Shown here: positions 14,399-22,111 of the stretch, piece after piece
Numbering within the stretch: the stretch's first letter is position 1
Layout of the letters: each line of letters begins with the position of its first letter
Source: Smithella sp.
GTDB lineage: Bacteria > Desulfobacterota > Syntrophia > Syntrophales > Smithellaceae
DNA: 25,086 bases
NCBI GenBank assembly: GCA_012797505.1
Contig: JAAZOZ010000099.1
Span: 1 to 25,086 of the forward strand
Reading direction: 5' to 3'
Made by a program: the position numbers and the translations under genes
The notes under the pieces: generated by a model
Databases searched by the model: none
What the model was told of the DNA's origin: nothing
Seen by the model: only the letters and a program-made list of their open reading frames with translations

Positions 14399-15661
14399 AT
14401 GATCGGACTGGTCGGATTAAATCATAAAACGGCGCCGCTGGCCGTGCGCGAAAGGCTTTTTGCCGGATGCCAGGAGCAGGCGAATCTGCTTGCGGACCTC
14501 AAGGCGATCGACGGCGTGCTGGAGATTCTTCATCTTTCCACCTGCAACCGCGTGGAACTGGTGGCCTCCCTGGAGGACGCGCCGCGGGCGCTGGGTGAGC
14601 TCGAATCTTTTCTGGCGCGCTACGGCGGCCTTGCGGACGAAGAAGCCGCGGCCTGTCTGTACACCTATCGGGACCGGGAGGCGATCCGGCATTTGTTTCG
14701 CGTGACATCCAGCCTGGATTCGCTGGTGATGGGCGAGGCGCAGATTCTGGGGCAGGTGAAGGACGCCTACCGGCTGGCGCTGGCGCAAAACGCCACCGGC
14801 GTTGTGCTCAACCGCCTGATGCACCGCGCGTTTCGGGCGGCCAAACGCGTTCGGACGGAAACAGGCATTGCGGCCAACCCCGTGTCGGTGAGCTTTGCCG
14901 CGGTGGAGCTGGCCAAGAAAATTTTTGGAACGCTCGCCGGCAGGAAGATTCTGATCATCGGCGCCGGTGAAATGGCGGAATTGACCTGCACACACCTGGT
15001 GGGAAACGGCGCGGAGGATATAACCGTTGTCAACCGGTCACCCGCGCAGGCCCGGCTGCTTGCCGAAAAGTTTCACGGCGCGGCCGTAGGCCTTGAAGCC
15101 CTCGACGAAGCGTTGTGCGATGTGGATATTGTTATCAGCTCCACCGGCGCGCCGACGTATGTCGTGACCGGGGAGATGGTCCGCCGCTGTCTGCGCAAGC
15201 GAAAGAACCGGCTGCTGTTTCTGGTGGACATTGCCGTGCCGAGGGACATTGATCCGGCGGCGGACGAAGTTGAAAACGTCTATCTGTACAACATCGACCA
15301 CCTGCAGGACATTGTCGACGAAAACATCAAAAACCGGCGTCGCGAGGCGCTGAAGGCCGAGGCGATTATCGAAGAAGAAGTGGCCAATTACACGAACTGG
15401 CTCAAGGAGCTGGAGGCCGTGCCCACCATTGTGTCGCTCCGGAGCAAGGCCGAAGGCATTGTGCGGACGGAGATGGAGAAAGCGTCGGGCTGGATGGAAA
15501 ATCTGGAAAACGCAGACCGCGAAAAAGTCGAAGCCCTGGTGCACGGCATCGTCAACAAGGTGCTGCATGCGCCGGTTGCGGTCATGAAGGAAGAAAGCGC
15601 CGAATTCGCCTCCCAGGATATCGTAGCGGCGGCGCGCCAGCTCTTCCGGCTGGATGATTGA
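14399..15661 (+). CDS. hemA: Glutamyl-tRNA reductase
   Basis: The 420-residue protein carries all the family signatures. 'GLNHKTAP' (6-13) lies in the catalytic domain. The nucleophile Cys49 sits in 'LSTCNRVE'. 'SLVMGEAQILGQVK' is at 108-121 and the NADPH-binding 'IIGAGEMAEL' at 186-195. The C-terminal dimerisation helices are complete. It reduces glutamyl-tRNA to glutamate-1-semialdehyde, the first committed step of tetrapyrrole synthesis in the C5 pathway. The next enzyme, HemL, is not in the window. ATG at 14399 is chosen over the TTG at 14387 because it gives the typical start 'MIGLVGLNHK'; neither has a strong ribosome site, so coupling to the HemX gene, which ends nine bases earlier, is likely. 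Confidence 0.96.
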   Translation: MIGLVGLNHKTAPLAVRERLFAGCQEQANLLADLKAIDGVLEILHLSTCNRVELVASLEDAPRALGELESFLARYGGLADEEAAACLYTYRDREAIRHLFRVTSSLDSLVMGEAQILGQVKDAYRLALAQNATGVVLNRLMHRAFRAAKRVRTETGIAANPVSVSFAAVELAKKIFGTLAGRKILIIGAGEMAELTCTHLVGNGAEDITVVNRSPAQARLLAEKFHGAAVGLEALDEALCDVDIVISSTGAPTYVVTGEMVRRCLRKRKNRLLFLVDIAVPRDIDPAADEVENVYLYNIDHLQDIVDENIKNRRREALKAEAIIEEEVANYTNWLKELEAVPTIVSLRSKAEGIVRTEMEKASGWMENLENADREKVEALVHGIVNKVLHAPVAVMKEESAEFASQDIVAAARQLFRLDD

Positions 15662-15675
15662 AGAAGATACGGCAA

Positions 15676-15716
15676 TTGAAGGGGCATCCCTTCGCTCAGC
15701 GGATGCCCCGATTCAA
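15676..15716. other. Long hairpin between hemA and hemC
   Basis: GGGGCATCC (15681-15689) and GGATGCCCC (15701-15709) form a perfect 9-bp stem with an 11-base loop. TTGAA (15676-15680) and TTCAA (15712-15716) extend it past a two-base bulge. No U-tract follows, so it is not a standard terminator. It could be a processing site, an mRNA stabiliser or part of an attenuator controlling hemC onward. Confidence 0.6.
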
Positions 15717-15745
15717 CTGCTGCGAGCAGGATGGAAAGGTAAAAG

Positions 15746-16660
15746 ATGAAGATTAAAGTTGGCACGAGAGGAAGCAAACTGGCGCTGGCGCAGACGAATT
15801 CCGCGGTGGCCGGTCTGAAGAAAGCGGCGCCGGAGATCGAGGCGGAAATCTGCGTTATCCGGACCAGCGGCGATATTATGCAGGATGTGTCTCTGACGCA
15901 GATCGGCGGGCAGGGGGTTTTTGTCAAAGAAATTGAAGAGGCGCTGCTTTCCGGTCAGATTGACCTGGCCGTCCATTCCATGAAAGACGTTCCCGGAGAG
16001 ACTCCGGAGGGGCTCGTCTTTGCGGCGATTCTGCCGCGCGAGGACGTCCGCGATGTTCTGGTGACCCGTGGCAGGATTAAATTTGAATATTTGCCAAAGG
16101 GGGCCAAAATCGGGACCGGCTCCCAGCGGCGCGGCGCGCAGTTGAAATCGTTTATGCCGGATCTGGAGATTGTTCCGCTGCGCGGCAACATTGACACGCG
16201 CCTGAAAAAGATCGAAACGGAGAATCTCACCGGCGTGGTTCTTGCCGCGGCGGGCGTGAAGCGTCTGGGCTACGGGGAAGTGGTTACACAGTTTCTGCCG
16301 ACGGAAATCATGCTGCCGGCGGTGGGCCAGGGCGCTCTGGGGCTTCAGGTAAGAAAAAGCGATGCGGAGCTGGCGGGGCTGTGCGCGAGGCTCAACCATG
16401 CCGTAACTGAAGCGGAAGTGACGGCGGAGCGCGCCTATCTGCGGGCGCTGGGCGGCGGCTGCCGGCTGCCGATTGCCGCATACGGCTTCATGGAAGGCAA
16501 GCGCCTGACGCTGGAAGGCCTGCTGGCCGCGCCCAATGGAAGGGAAGTGCTGCGCGACAAGGTCTGGGGAGAACCGGATGAGGCCGAGGCCATGGGACAG
16601 AGACTTGCGGAGATGATCCTGGAAAAAGGCGGCCGCCGCCTGCTGGAGTTGATGGGGTAA
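15746..16660 (+). CDS. hemC: Hydroxymethylbilane synthase (porphobilinogen deaminase)
   Basis: The 304-residue protein has the family marks 'KVGTRGSKLALAQT' (4-17), 'LAVHSMKDVP' (74-83) with catalytic Asp81, 'GTGSQRRGAQL' (123-133), 'PAVGQGALGL' (191-200), and Cys239 in 'LGGGCRLP', which binds the dipyrromethane cofactor. It polymerises four porphobilinogen units to hydroxymethylbilane in the cytoplasm. An AAAGG lies seven bases before the ATG. It is separated from hemA by 84 bases containing a strong hairpin, the longest gap in the operon apart from the one before ahbD. It is followed after one base by the cobA-hemD fusion. Confidence 0.97.
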   Translation: MKIKVGTRGSKLALAQTNSAVAGLKKAAPEIEAEICVIRTSGDIMQDVSLTQIGGQGVFVKEIEEALLSGQIDLAVHSMKDVPGETPEGLVFAAILPREDVRDVLVTRGRIKFEYLPKGAKIGTGSQRRGAQLKSFMPDLEIVPLRGNIDTRLKKIETENLTGVVLAAAGVKRLGYGEVVTQFLPTEIMLPAVGQGALGLQVRKSDAELAGLCARLNHAVTEAEVTAERAYLRALGGGCRLPIAAYGFMEGKRLTLEGLLAAPNGREVLRDKVWGEPDEAEAMGQRLAEMILEKGGRRLLELMG

Positions 16661-16661
16661 A

Positions 16662-18224
16662 ATGAAAAAAGCCAAACCTGGGAAAGTCTATATCATCGGC
16701 GCGGGGCCGGGGGATCCGGGGCTCATCACGATCAAGGCGGCCCGCTGCCTGGGACTGGCTGATGTGGTGGTTTACGACAATCTGGTCAATGAAGACCTCC
16801 TCGCCTATGCGCCGGCCGGCGCCCGCGTCATTTACGCGGGCAAAGAGGGAGGAAACCACACGCTGACGCAGGACAAAATCAACGAGCTCCTGGTCCGCGA
16901 GGCTCTGGACGGCTGCACGGTGGCGCGCCTCAAAGGCGGCGATCCCTTTATCTTCGGCCGCGGCGGCGAAGAAGCGGAAGAACTGGCCGCCCGGCACATT
17001 CCCTTCGAAGTGATTCCCGGCGTAACTTCCGCAATCGCGGTGCCGGCCTACGCGGGCATTCCGCTCACGCATCGGGGGGTCACGTCCACGGTGGCGTTCA
17101 TCACCGGACATGAAGATCCGACCAAGGAAAAAAGCGACATCGACTGGCATGCGCTCGCGGGCATTGGAACGCTGGTGTTTCTGATGGGCGTGAAAAATCT
17201 CGATCAGATCACCGGGGCGCTGATTGCGCAGGGAAAGCCGCCGGAAACGCCCGCGGCCCTGATCCGGCGCGGCACAACGCCCGATCAGAAAGTCCTTTCG
17301 GGCACGCTGGCCGCGATTGCCGATCTGGCCGCAGAAAACCGCTTTAAACCGCCCGCCATTCTGGTGGTGGGAAAGGTGGTCGAACTGCGCGACACGCTCG
17401 GCTGGTTTGACACGAAGCCCCTGTTCGGGCTGGGCGTGGCGATCACGCGGCCCGAGCGGCAGGCCGACGATCTGGCGAAGCTTCTCGCGGCGGAAGGCGC
17501 GCGGCCGATCGCGTTTCCGACCATCGCCATCGAACCGCCTTCCGACTGGAGTGAACTTGACGCGGCGCTGGCCGGGCTGGACGCTTACCAGTGGCTTGTT
17601 TTCACGAGCGCCAACGGTGTGCGCTTCTTTTTCGAACGCATGCAGCAAAAGGGCAAAGACGTGCGCGATCTCAAGGGCGTCAAAATCTGCTGCATCGGTC
17701 CGGCCACGGCCCGACAACTGGCGGACCGTGGCATCCGGGCGGATCTGGTGCCCGAGGAGTTCATTGCCGAAGGCATTTTAAAAGCGTTTGCCGCCATGGA
17801 TATTCAGGGGATGAACATCCTCATTCCGCGGGCGGAAAAAGCCCGCGATATTTTGCCCCGGACGCTCAAGGCGCAAGGCGCGCGCGTAACGGTGGCAACC
17901 GCTTACCGGACGGTGAATTCCGGCAGGAAAAAAGAAGAGCTGGCCCGGCGGCTTGCCGCGGGCGACGTGGACGTGATCACGTTTACCAGCTCCTCCACCG
18001 TGACGAACTTTTTCGACATTATGGGGAAGGATTTCACGCTGCCGCCTTCCGTCCGGGTGGCCTGCATCGGTCCCGTGACGGCGGCCACGGCGAAGCAGGC
18101 GGGCCTGTCCGTCGACATCGCCCAGGAAGAATACACCATGGAAGGCCTGGTCGCGGCGCTTTACCGCGCTTTTCAGAAATCGGCGCCCGGGACGGGCGGG
18201 GGGAAAGAAGGGAAAGAAGGATGA
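16662..18224 (+). CDS. Uroporphyrinogen-III C-methyltransferase/uroporphyrinogen-III synthase fusion
   Basis: The protein has 520 residues in two domains. Residues 1-248 are a CobA-type SAM-dependent methyltransferase, with 'GAGPGDPGL' (13-21), 'VVYDNLV' (36-42), 'ARLKGGDPFIFGRGGEE' (88-104) and 'VIPGVTSAIAVPAYAGIPLTHRG' from about 117. From about 251 to 508 is a HemD-type uroporphyrinogen-III synthase, recognised by 'VAITRPERQADDLAKLL', 'WLVFTSANGVRFFF' and 'DVITFTSSSTVTNFF'. The fusion closes the tetrapyrrole ring and methylates it to precorrin-2, so flux is steered into siroheme. A low-complexity Gly/Lys tail ends the protein. The last bases form an ATGA overlap with the ahbC start. Such fusions are common in Desulfobacterota and clostridia. 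Confidence 0.95.
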   Translation: MKKAKPGKVYIIGAGPGDPGLITIKAARCLGLADVVVYDNLVNEDLLAYAPAGARVIYAGKEGGNHTLTQDKINELLVREALDGCTVARLKGGDPFIFGRGGEEAEELAARHIPFEVIPGVTSAIAVPAYAGIPLTHRGVTSTVAFITGHEDPTKEKSDIDWHALAGIGTLVFLMGVKNLDQITGALIAQGKPPETPAALIRRGTTPDQKVLSGTLAAIADLAAENRFKPPAILVVGKVVELRDTLGWFDTKPLFGLGVAITRPERQADDLAKLLAAEGARPIAFPTIAIEPPSDWSELDAALAGLDAYQWLVFTSANGVRFFFERMQQKGKDVRDLKGVKICCIGPATARQLADRGIRADLVPEEFIAEGILKAFAAMDIQGMNILIPRAEKARDILPRTLKAQGARVTVATAYRTVNSGRKKEELARRLAAGDVDVITFTSSSTVTNFFDIMGKDFTLPPSVRVACIGPVTAATAKQAGLSVDIAQEEYTMEGLVAALYRAFQKSAPGTGGGKEGKEG

Positions 18225-19408
18225 TCGGGATCTCCAAACTCTACTGCGGAGCGGTGGAGCCCTCCGACGTGCTGCGTTACAACCGGCACTCGGGAAGGCT
18301 GCCGTCGCATCTGCTGCAATTTTCGGCGGACAAGAAACCGGTGGTGGTCTGGAACATGACGCGCCGCTGCAACCTCAAATGCATCCACTGCTATTCCAGC
18401 TCGGCCGACATCGACTATCCCGATGAGCTGACGACGGAGGAAGCCAAAAGCATGATCGATGACCTGGCGGCTTTCGGATCGCCGGTGCTGCTGTTTTCCG
18501 GCGGCGAACCGCTGATGCGGAAGGATTTGCTCGAACTGGCCAGGTACGCGACGGACATGGGCATGCGCGCGGTCATCTCCACCAACGGCACGCTCATTAC
18601 CAAAGAAATCGCAGCCGAACTTAAAAAAATCGGCCTTTCGTACGTCGGCGTCAGCCTCGACGGTTTGCAGCCGACGCACGACCGGTTCCGGGGCAGAAAA
18701 GGCTCGTTTGGAAAAGCCATGGAAGGCATCCGCAACTGCCGGGAAGCGGGAATCAAGGTGGGCCTGCGCTTCACCGTCAACCGCCACAACGTGGCCGATG
18801 TGCCGGCCATGTTCGACCTGCTCAGAAAAGAAAAGATCGAGCGGATGTGCTTTTACCATCTGGTGTATTCCGGCCGCGGCTCGAAGCTCCGCGAGGAGGA
18901 CCTGACGCACGGGGAGGCCCGCCGCCTGCTGGATCTCATCGCCGATAAGACGAAGGCCATGTTTGACGACGGCCTGGCGCCGGAAATCCTCACGGTGGAC
19001 AATCACGCCGACGGGCCTTACCTGTATCTGAAAATGAGGGAGAAGGACCCGGCGCGCGCGGCGGAAATCCTGGAGCTCCTGGAAATGAACGAGGGTAATT
19101 CCACCGGCGTCGGCATCGGCTGTATCAGCTGGGACGGCGAAGTGTATCCCGATCAGTTCTGGCGCAACCGGCCGCTGGGCAATGTCCGGAAGCGGCCCTT
19201 CAGCGAAATCTGGACGGACGAAAAAAACGAGTTTCTCATGAAACTGAAGGATAAGAAAAAATACGTTACCGGACGCTGCGCGGCATGTGTTTGGCTTTCC
19301 GTGTGCGGCGGGAACTTCCGGGCGCGGGCCGAAGCGGAGGGGGACGAGTGGGGGCCGGATCCGGCCTGCTATCTGACCGACGAGGAAATATCATCACCAA
19401 AGGAGTAA
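18221..19408 (+). CDS. ahbC: AhbC radical SAM enzyme (12,18-didecarboxysiroheme deacetylase, NirJ1-like)
   Basis: The 395-residue radical SAM protein has C50, C54 and C57 in 'RRCNLKCIHC' for the catalytic [4Fe-4S] cluster. 'FSGGEPL' follows as the SAM-binding GGE motif. The C-terminus has a SPASM/Twitch-type Cys set: one in 'GIGCISWDGEVYP', then 'GRCAACVWLSVCGG' and 'DPACYL'. The N-terminus 'MIGISKLYCGAVEPSDVLRY' is typical of the NirJ1/AhbC group. It removes two acetate groups from didecarboxysiroheme to give iron-coproporphyrin III. ATG at 18221 overlaps the fusion-gene stop (ATGA) and follows GGAAAGAAGG. The frame is open far upstream, but that part is antisense-like overlap with hemD. Confidence 0.93.
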   Translation: MIGISKLYCGAVEPSDVLRYNRHSGRLPSHLLQFSADKKPVVVWNMTRRCNLKCIHCYSSSADIDYPDELTTEEAKSMIDDLAAFGSPVLLFSGGEPLMRKDLLELARYATDMGMRAVISTNGTLITKEIAAELKKIGLSYVGVSLDGLQPTHDRFRGRKGSFGKAMEGIRNCREAGIKVGLRFTVNRHNVADVPAMFDLLRKEKIERMCFYHLVYSGRGSKLREEDLTHGEARRLLDLIADKTKAMFDDGLAPEILTVDNHADGPYLYLKMREKDPARAAEILELLEMNEGNSTGVGIGCISWDGEVYPDQFWRNRPLGNVRKRPFSEIWTDEKNEFLMKLKDKKKYVTGRCAACVWLSVCGGNFRARAEAEGDEWGPDPACYLTDEEISSPKE

Positions 19409-19411
19409 AAT

Positions 19412-20386
19412 ATGCAATTTCCTGAATACCGGGGACGCCGGTTGAGAAAGAATGAAAACTTTCGCAGACTGGTTCGTGAAACGCGCCTGAGCGCGGACGA
19501 GCTCGTTTATCCGCTTTTCGCCGTGCCGGGCAGGGATGTGAAAAAACCCATTGCCTCGATGCCGGGGCAGTTTCAGATGTCGGTGGACCACCTTGCGAAG
19601 GAAGCGCGCGAGGCGCATGCGCTGGGCATCCCCGCGCTGCTGCTTTTCGGCATTCCGGCCAGGAAGGATGAGCAGGGAACCGGCGCGTTTGCCAAAGACG
19701 GGATCGTCCAGCAGGCCGTGAAGCGCGTCAAGAACGAAGTGCCGGACATGCTGGTGATCACGGACGTCTGCCTGTGCGAATACACGAGCCACGGCCACTG
19801 CGGCATCATCGAAAAGGGCGAAGTTTTGAACGACGCCACGCTCGAGGTGCTGGCGGAAACGGCCCTGTCGCAGGTGAAAGCCGGCGCGGACATGGTGGCG
19901 CCGTCGGCCATGATGGACGGACAAATCGCGGCCATCCGCGAGATTCTCGATGAAAACGCGTTGGAAAACATTCCGATCATGGCCTATTCCGCGAAATACG
20001 CCTCCTCGTTTTACGGGCCGTTCCGCGAGGCGGCTGAGAGCGCGCCGCAGTTCGGCGACCGAAAGGCCTATCAGATGGACCCGGCCAATTCCGACGAGGC
20101 TATCCGGGAAATTTCGCTCGACGTCAATGAAGGCGCGGACATCATCATGGTGAAGCCGGCGCTGCCGTATCTGGACATCATTTGCCGGGCCAGGCAGGAA
20201 TTCGATCTGCCGCTTGCCGCCTATAATGTGAGCGGGGAATATTCAATGATCAAGGCCGCGGCGAAGCTGGGCTGGCTCGATGAAGAAAAAGCCATGCTGG
20301 AAAGCGTCACGGCCATCAAGCGCGCCGGCGCGGACATTCTGATTACCTACTGGGCAAAAGATCTGGCGAAGGTGCTCGCGACGTGA
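19412..20386 (+). CDS. hemB: Delta-aminolevulinic acid dehydratase (porphobilinogen synthase)
   Basis: The 324-residue protein has the active-site lysines K195 in 'AYSAKYASSFYGPFREA' and K248 in 'IIMVKPALPYLD', the Schiff-base residue. 'DVCLCEYTSHGHCG' holds C120, C122 and C130, the three Cys of the zinc-dependent class. It joins two aminolevulinate molecules to porphobilinogen. AAAGGAG precedes the ATG by a good distance, and the gene starts three bases after ahbC stops. The zinc-type ligand set suggests it does not depend on magnesium alone at the active site, by family knowledge. Confidence 0.97.
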   Translation: MQFPEYRGRRLRKNENFRRLVRETRLSADELVYPLFAVPGRDVKKPIASMPGQFQMSVDHLAKEAREAHALGIPALLLFGIPARKDEQGTGAFAKDGIVQQAVKRVKNEVPDMLVITDVCLCEYTSHGHCGIIEKGEVLNDATLEVLAETALSQVKAGADMVAPSAMMDGQIAAIREILDENALENIPIMAYSAKYASSFYGPFREAAESAPQFGDRKAYQMDPANSDEAIREISLDVNEGADIIMVKPALPYLDIICRARQEFDLPLAAYNVSGEYSMIKAAAKLGWLDEEKAMLESVTAIKRAGADILITYWAKDLAKVLAT

Positions 20387-20550
20387 AAATCGGAAAGCGA
20401 AAAGACATGAGTGGAGATTCCCCCTCCCCCTGCCCCTCCCACAAGGGGAGGAGGGATTCCGATCGTGCAACGGTCGTGGATGTGGGCGCCTCATCCCGTC
20501 CTTACCCTGAAGGGCACACATCCCGCAAGGAAAGGCGGGATCAGGTTAGG
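20387..20550. repeat. Repeat-like spacer with two hairpins between hemB and ahbD
   Basis: This 164-base spacer is C-rich then G-rich: CCCTCCCCCTGCCCCTCC, then ACAAGGGGAGGAGGG, able to fold back on itself. A second, perfect hairpin has ATCCCGC (20520-20526) and GCGGGAT (20535-20541) with the loop AAGGAAAG, ending ten bases before the ahbD ATG. The sequence resembles dispersed intergenic repeats of related genomes rather than coding DNA. It is open in the ahbD frame by chance, so an automatic start call may extend the protein through it. Confidence 0.55.
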
Positions 20551-21576
20551 ATGATTGCGTGGGAAGTGACGCGAAGCTGCAATCTGAACTGCGTGCACTG
20601 CCGTGCCGCCTCGCATCTCGGGCCTTATCCGGGGGAGCTTTCCACCGGCGAATGTCTCCGTCTGATCGACGACATCGCCCGTTTTTCGCAGCCGGTCATC
20701 ATTCTCACCGGCGGCGAACCGCTATTGAGGCAGGATATCTTTGATCTGGCCGCCTACGGCACACAAAAAAGCCTGCGCATGGTCATGGCGACCAACGGTA
20801 CGCTGGTCGATGAAGCCAAGGTTCGAAAGATGATCGATTCCGGCATTCAGCGGGTGAGCATCAGCATCGACGGGCCCGACGCGCAAAGCCACGACGCGTT
20901 GCGCCAGCAGCCGGGCGCGTTTGCCGGCGCGCTTGCCGGCATCGCGGCGATGAAAGCCGCCGGAATGGAATTTCAGATCAACACGACGATCACGACCGCC
21001 AATCTTCATCAGATCAAAGCCATTCACGATCTGGCGCTTCGCATCGGAGCGGCGGCGCACCACATCTTTTTGCTGGTGCCGACCGGAAGGGGAAGGGATT
21101 TGGCCGAGCAGACGATCACCGCGGCGGATTACGAAGAGACGCTCCGCTGGTTTTACCGGGAAAGTCTGACATGCGCAATCCAGCTCAAAGCGACCTGCGC
21201 ACCGCACTATTTCCGGGTTATGCACCAGAATAAACGGAAAGGGGAAAACCCCGCAAAAAAAGTCGGCGGTCATTTTCATGAATCGACACGGGGCTGCCTG
21301 GGCGGCATCTCCTTTTGTTTTATATCCCATGTCGGTCAGGTGCAGCCCTGCGGCTATCTGGAGCTTGACTGCGGCAATATTAGGAAGCAAAGCTTCGGCG
21401 AAATCTGGGAAACCTCCGAAGTGTTCCGCAATCTTCGGGATTACGAAAGCTACAAGGGCAAGTGCGGGCGCTGCGAGTTTATCAAAGTTTGCGGCGGCTG
21501 CCGGGCACGGGCCTATGAAGCGACGGGTGATTATCGGGCGGAGGAGCCTTTGTGTTTGTATCAACCGCGGCAATGA
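20551..21576 (+). CDS. ahbD: AhbD radical SAM enzyme (haem synthase, NirJ2-like)
   Basis: The 341-residue radical SAM protein has C10, C14 and C17 in 'RSCNLNCVHCRA' and the GGE motif in 'IILTGGEPLLR'. The C-terminal part carries auxiliary-cluster Cys in 'STRGCLGGISFCF', 'QPCGYLELDCG' and 'GKCGRCEFIKVCGGCRA'. It oxidatively decarboxylates two propionates of iron-coproporphyrin III to the vinyls of haem b. ATG at 20551 is chosen since 'MIAWEVTRSCNL' is the family start; a weak CAGG lies before it. The frame is open back to 20383, but those residues are Pro/Ser/Arg-rich and read from repeat-like DNA. AhbC and AhbD here share the radical SAM core but differ in the C-terminal Cys pattern. Confidence 0.92.
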   Translation: MIAWEVTRSCNLNCVHCRAASHLGPYPGELSTGECLRLIDDIARFSQPVIILTGGEPLLRQDIFDLAAYGTQKSLRMVMATNGTLVDEAKVRKMIDSGIQRVSISIDGPDAQSHDALRQQPGAFAGALAGIAAMKAAGMEFQINTTITTANLHQIKAIHDLALRIGAAAHHIFLLVPTGRGRDLAEQTITAADYEETLRWFYRESLTCAIQLKATCAPHYFRVMHQNKRKGENPAKKVGGHFHESTRGCLGGISFCFISHVGQVQPCGYLELDCGNIRKQSFGEIWETSEVFRNLRDYESYKGKCGRCEFIKVCGGCRARAYEATGDYRAEEPLCLYQPRQ

Positions 21577-21622
21577 ATGAAGGCACACGAAAGCGTTCTC
21601 CGGATAGTTTCCATCCCCTTAA

Positions 21623-21644
21623 TTCCCTCCTGCCGGGGGAGGAA
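21623..21644 (+). promoter_or_regulatory. Ribosome-site hairpin before the siroheme decarboxylase gene
   Basis: TTCCCTCC (21623-21630) can pair, with one bulged C, with GGAGGAA (21638-21644), which is the core of the ribosome site GGGGGAGGAAGAGG. Pairing would hide part of the site for the gene starting at 21653. Stability has not been computed. Confidence 0.4.
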
Positions 21645-21652
21645 GAGGCCGT

Positions 21653-22099
21653 ATGGACGCCATTGATAAAAAACTGCTTAATCTTCTGCAAAAGGAATTT
21701 CCACTGGAAGAGGAGCCTTTCCGTTTGATCGGCGAGCGCTGCGGAATCAGTGAAGAGGAAACGCTGGCCCGCGTTCAAAAGCTGAAGGACCGGGGCATTA
21801 TCCGCCGGATCGGCGCCGTGTTCGACGGAAAAAAACTCGGACGCGCGAGCACGCTGTGTGCGGCGCGTGTGCCCGAAGGCCAAATCCGGTCCTTTGTTCG
21901 GATCGTCAGCGCCGAGAAAGGCGTGACGCATAATTACCGCCGCGCGCACGAATACAATATCTGGTTCACGGCGACCGCGGCGAGTGCCGAAGAACTGGAA
22001 GCCCTTCTGTCGGATGTGAAAAAAAAGACCGGTGTTACGGACATTCTGGACCTGCGCGCGGTCAGGACCTTCAAGATCGACGCGTCCTTTGACCTGTAG
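21653..22099 (+). CDS. AsnC/Lrp-type siroheme decarboxylase subunit (AhbA/AhbB family)
   Basis: The protein has 148 residues. An N-terminal winged helix-turn-helix (about 1-60, 'MDAIDKKLLNLLQKEFP' and 'LKDRGIIRRIGAVFD') is joined to a ferredoxin-like Lrp domain (about 62-148). 'TLCAARVPEGQI' and 'GVTHNYRRAHEYNIWFT' are the hallmarks of the AhbA/AhbB (NirD/L/G/H) family rather than of true regulators. It should remove two carboxyls from siroheme to give 12,18-didecarboxysiroheme. The enzyme is normally an AhbA-AhbB pair, but only one subunit is present here. I cannot say which from sequence alone, so no symbol is given. It ends 12 bases before polA. A strong GGGGGAGGAAGAGG precedes the ATG. 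Confidence 0.88.
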   Translation: MDAIDKKLLNLLQKEFPLEEEPFRLIGERCGISEEETLARVQKLKDRGIIRRIGAVFDGKKLGRASTLCAARVPEGQIRSFVRIVSAEKGVTHNYRRAHEYNIWFTATAASAEELEALLSDVKKKTGVTDILDLRAVRTFKIDASFDL

Positions 22100-22111
22100 A
22101 GACAATGAACG

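Noticed and set aside
16488..17717. Minus-strand open frame of about 409 codons across cobA-hemD
   Set aside because: It is Arg/Ala/Gly/His-rich, lacks any domain pattern and lies opposite a clear fusion enzyme; typical of a GC-rich shadow.
17591..18220. N-terminal extension of AhbC by about 210 residues
   Set aside because: It is a second frame of the hemD part; the ATG at 18221 has a ribosome site and the family start.
20383..20550. N-terminal extension of AhbD by 56 residues
   Set aside because: The residues come from repeat-like DNA, are Pro/Ser/Arg-rich and precede the family-typical start at 20551.
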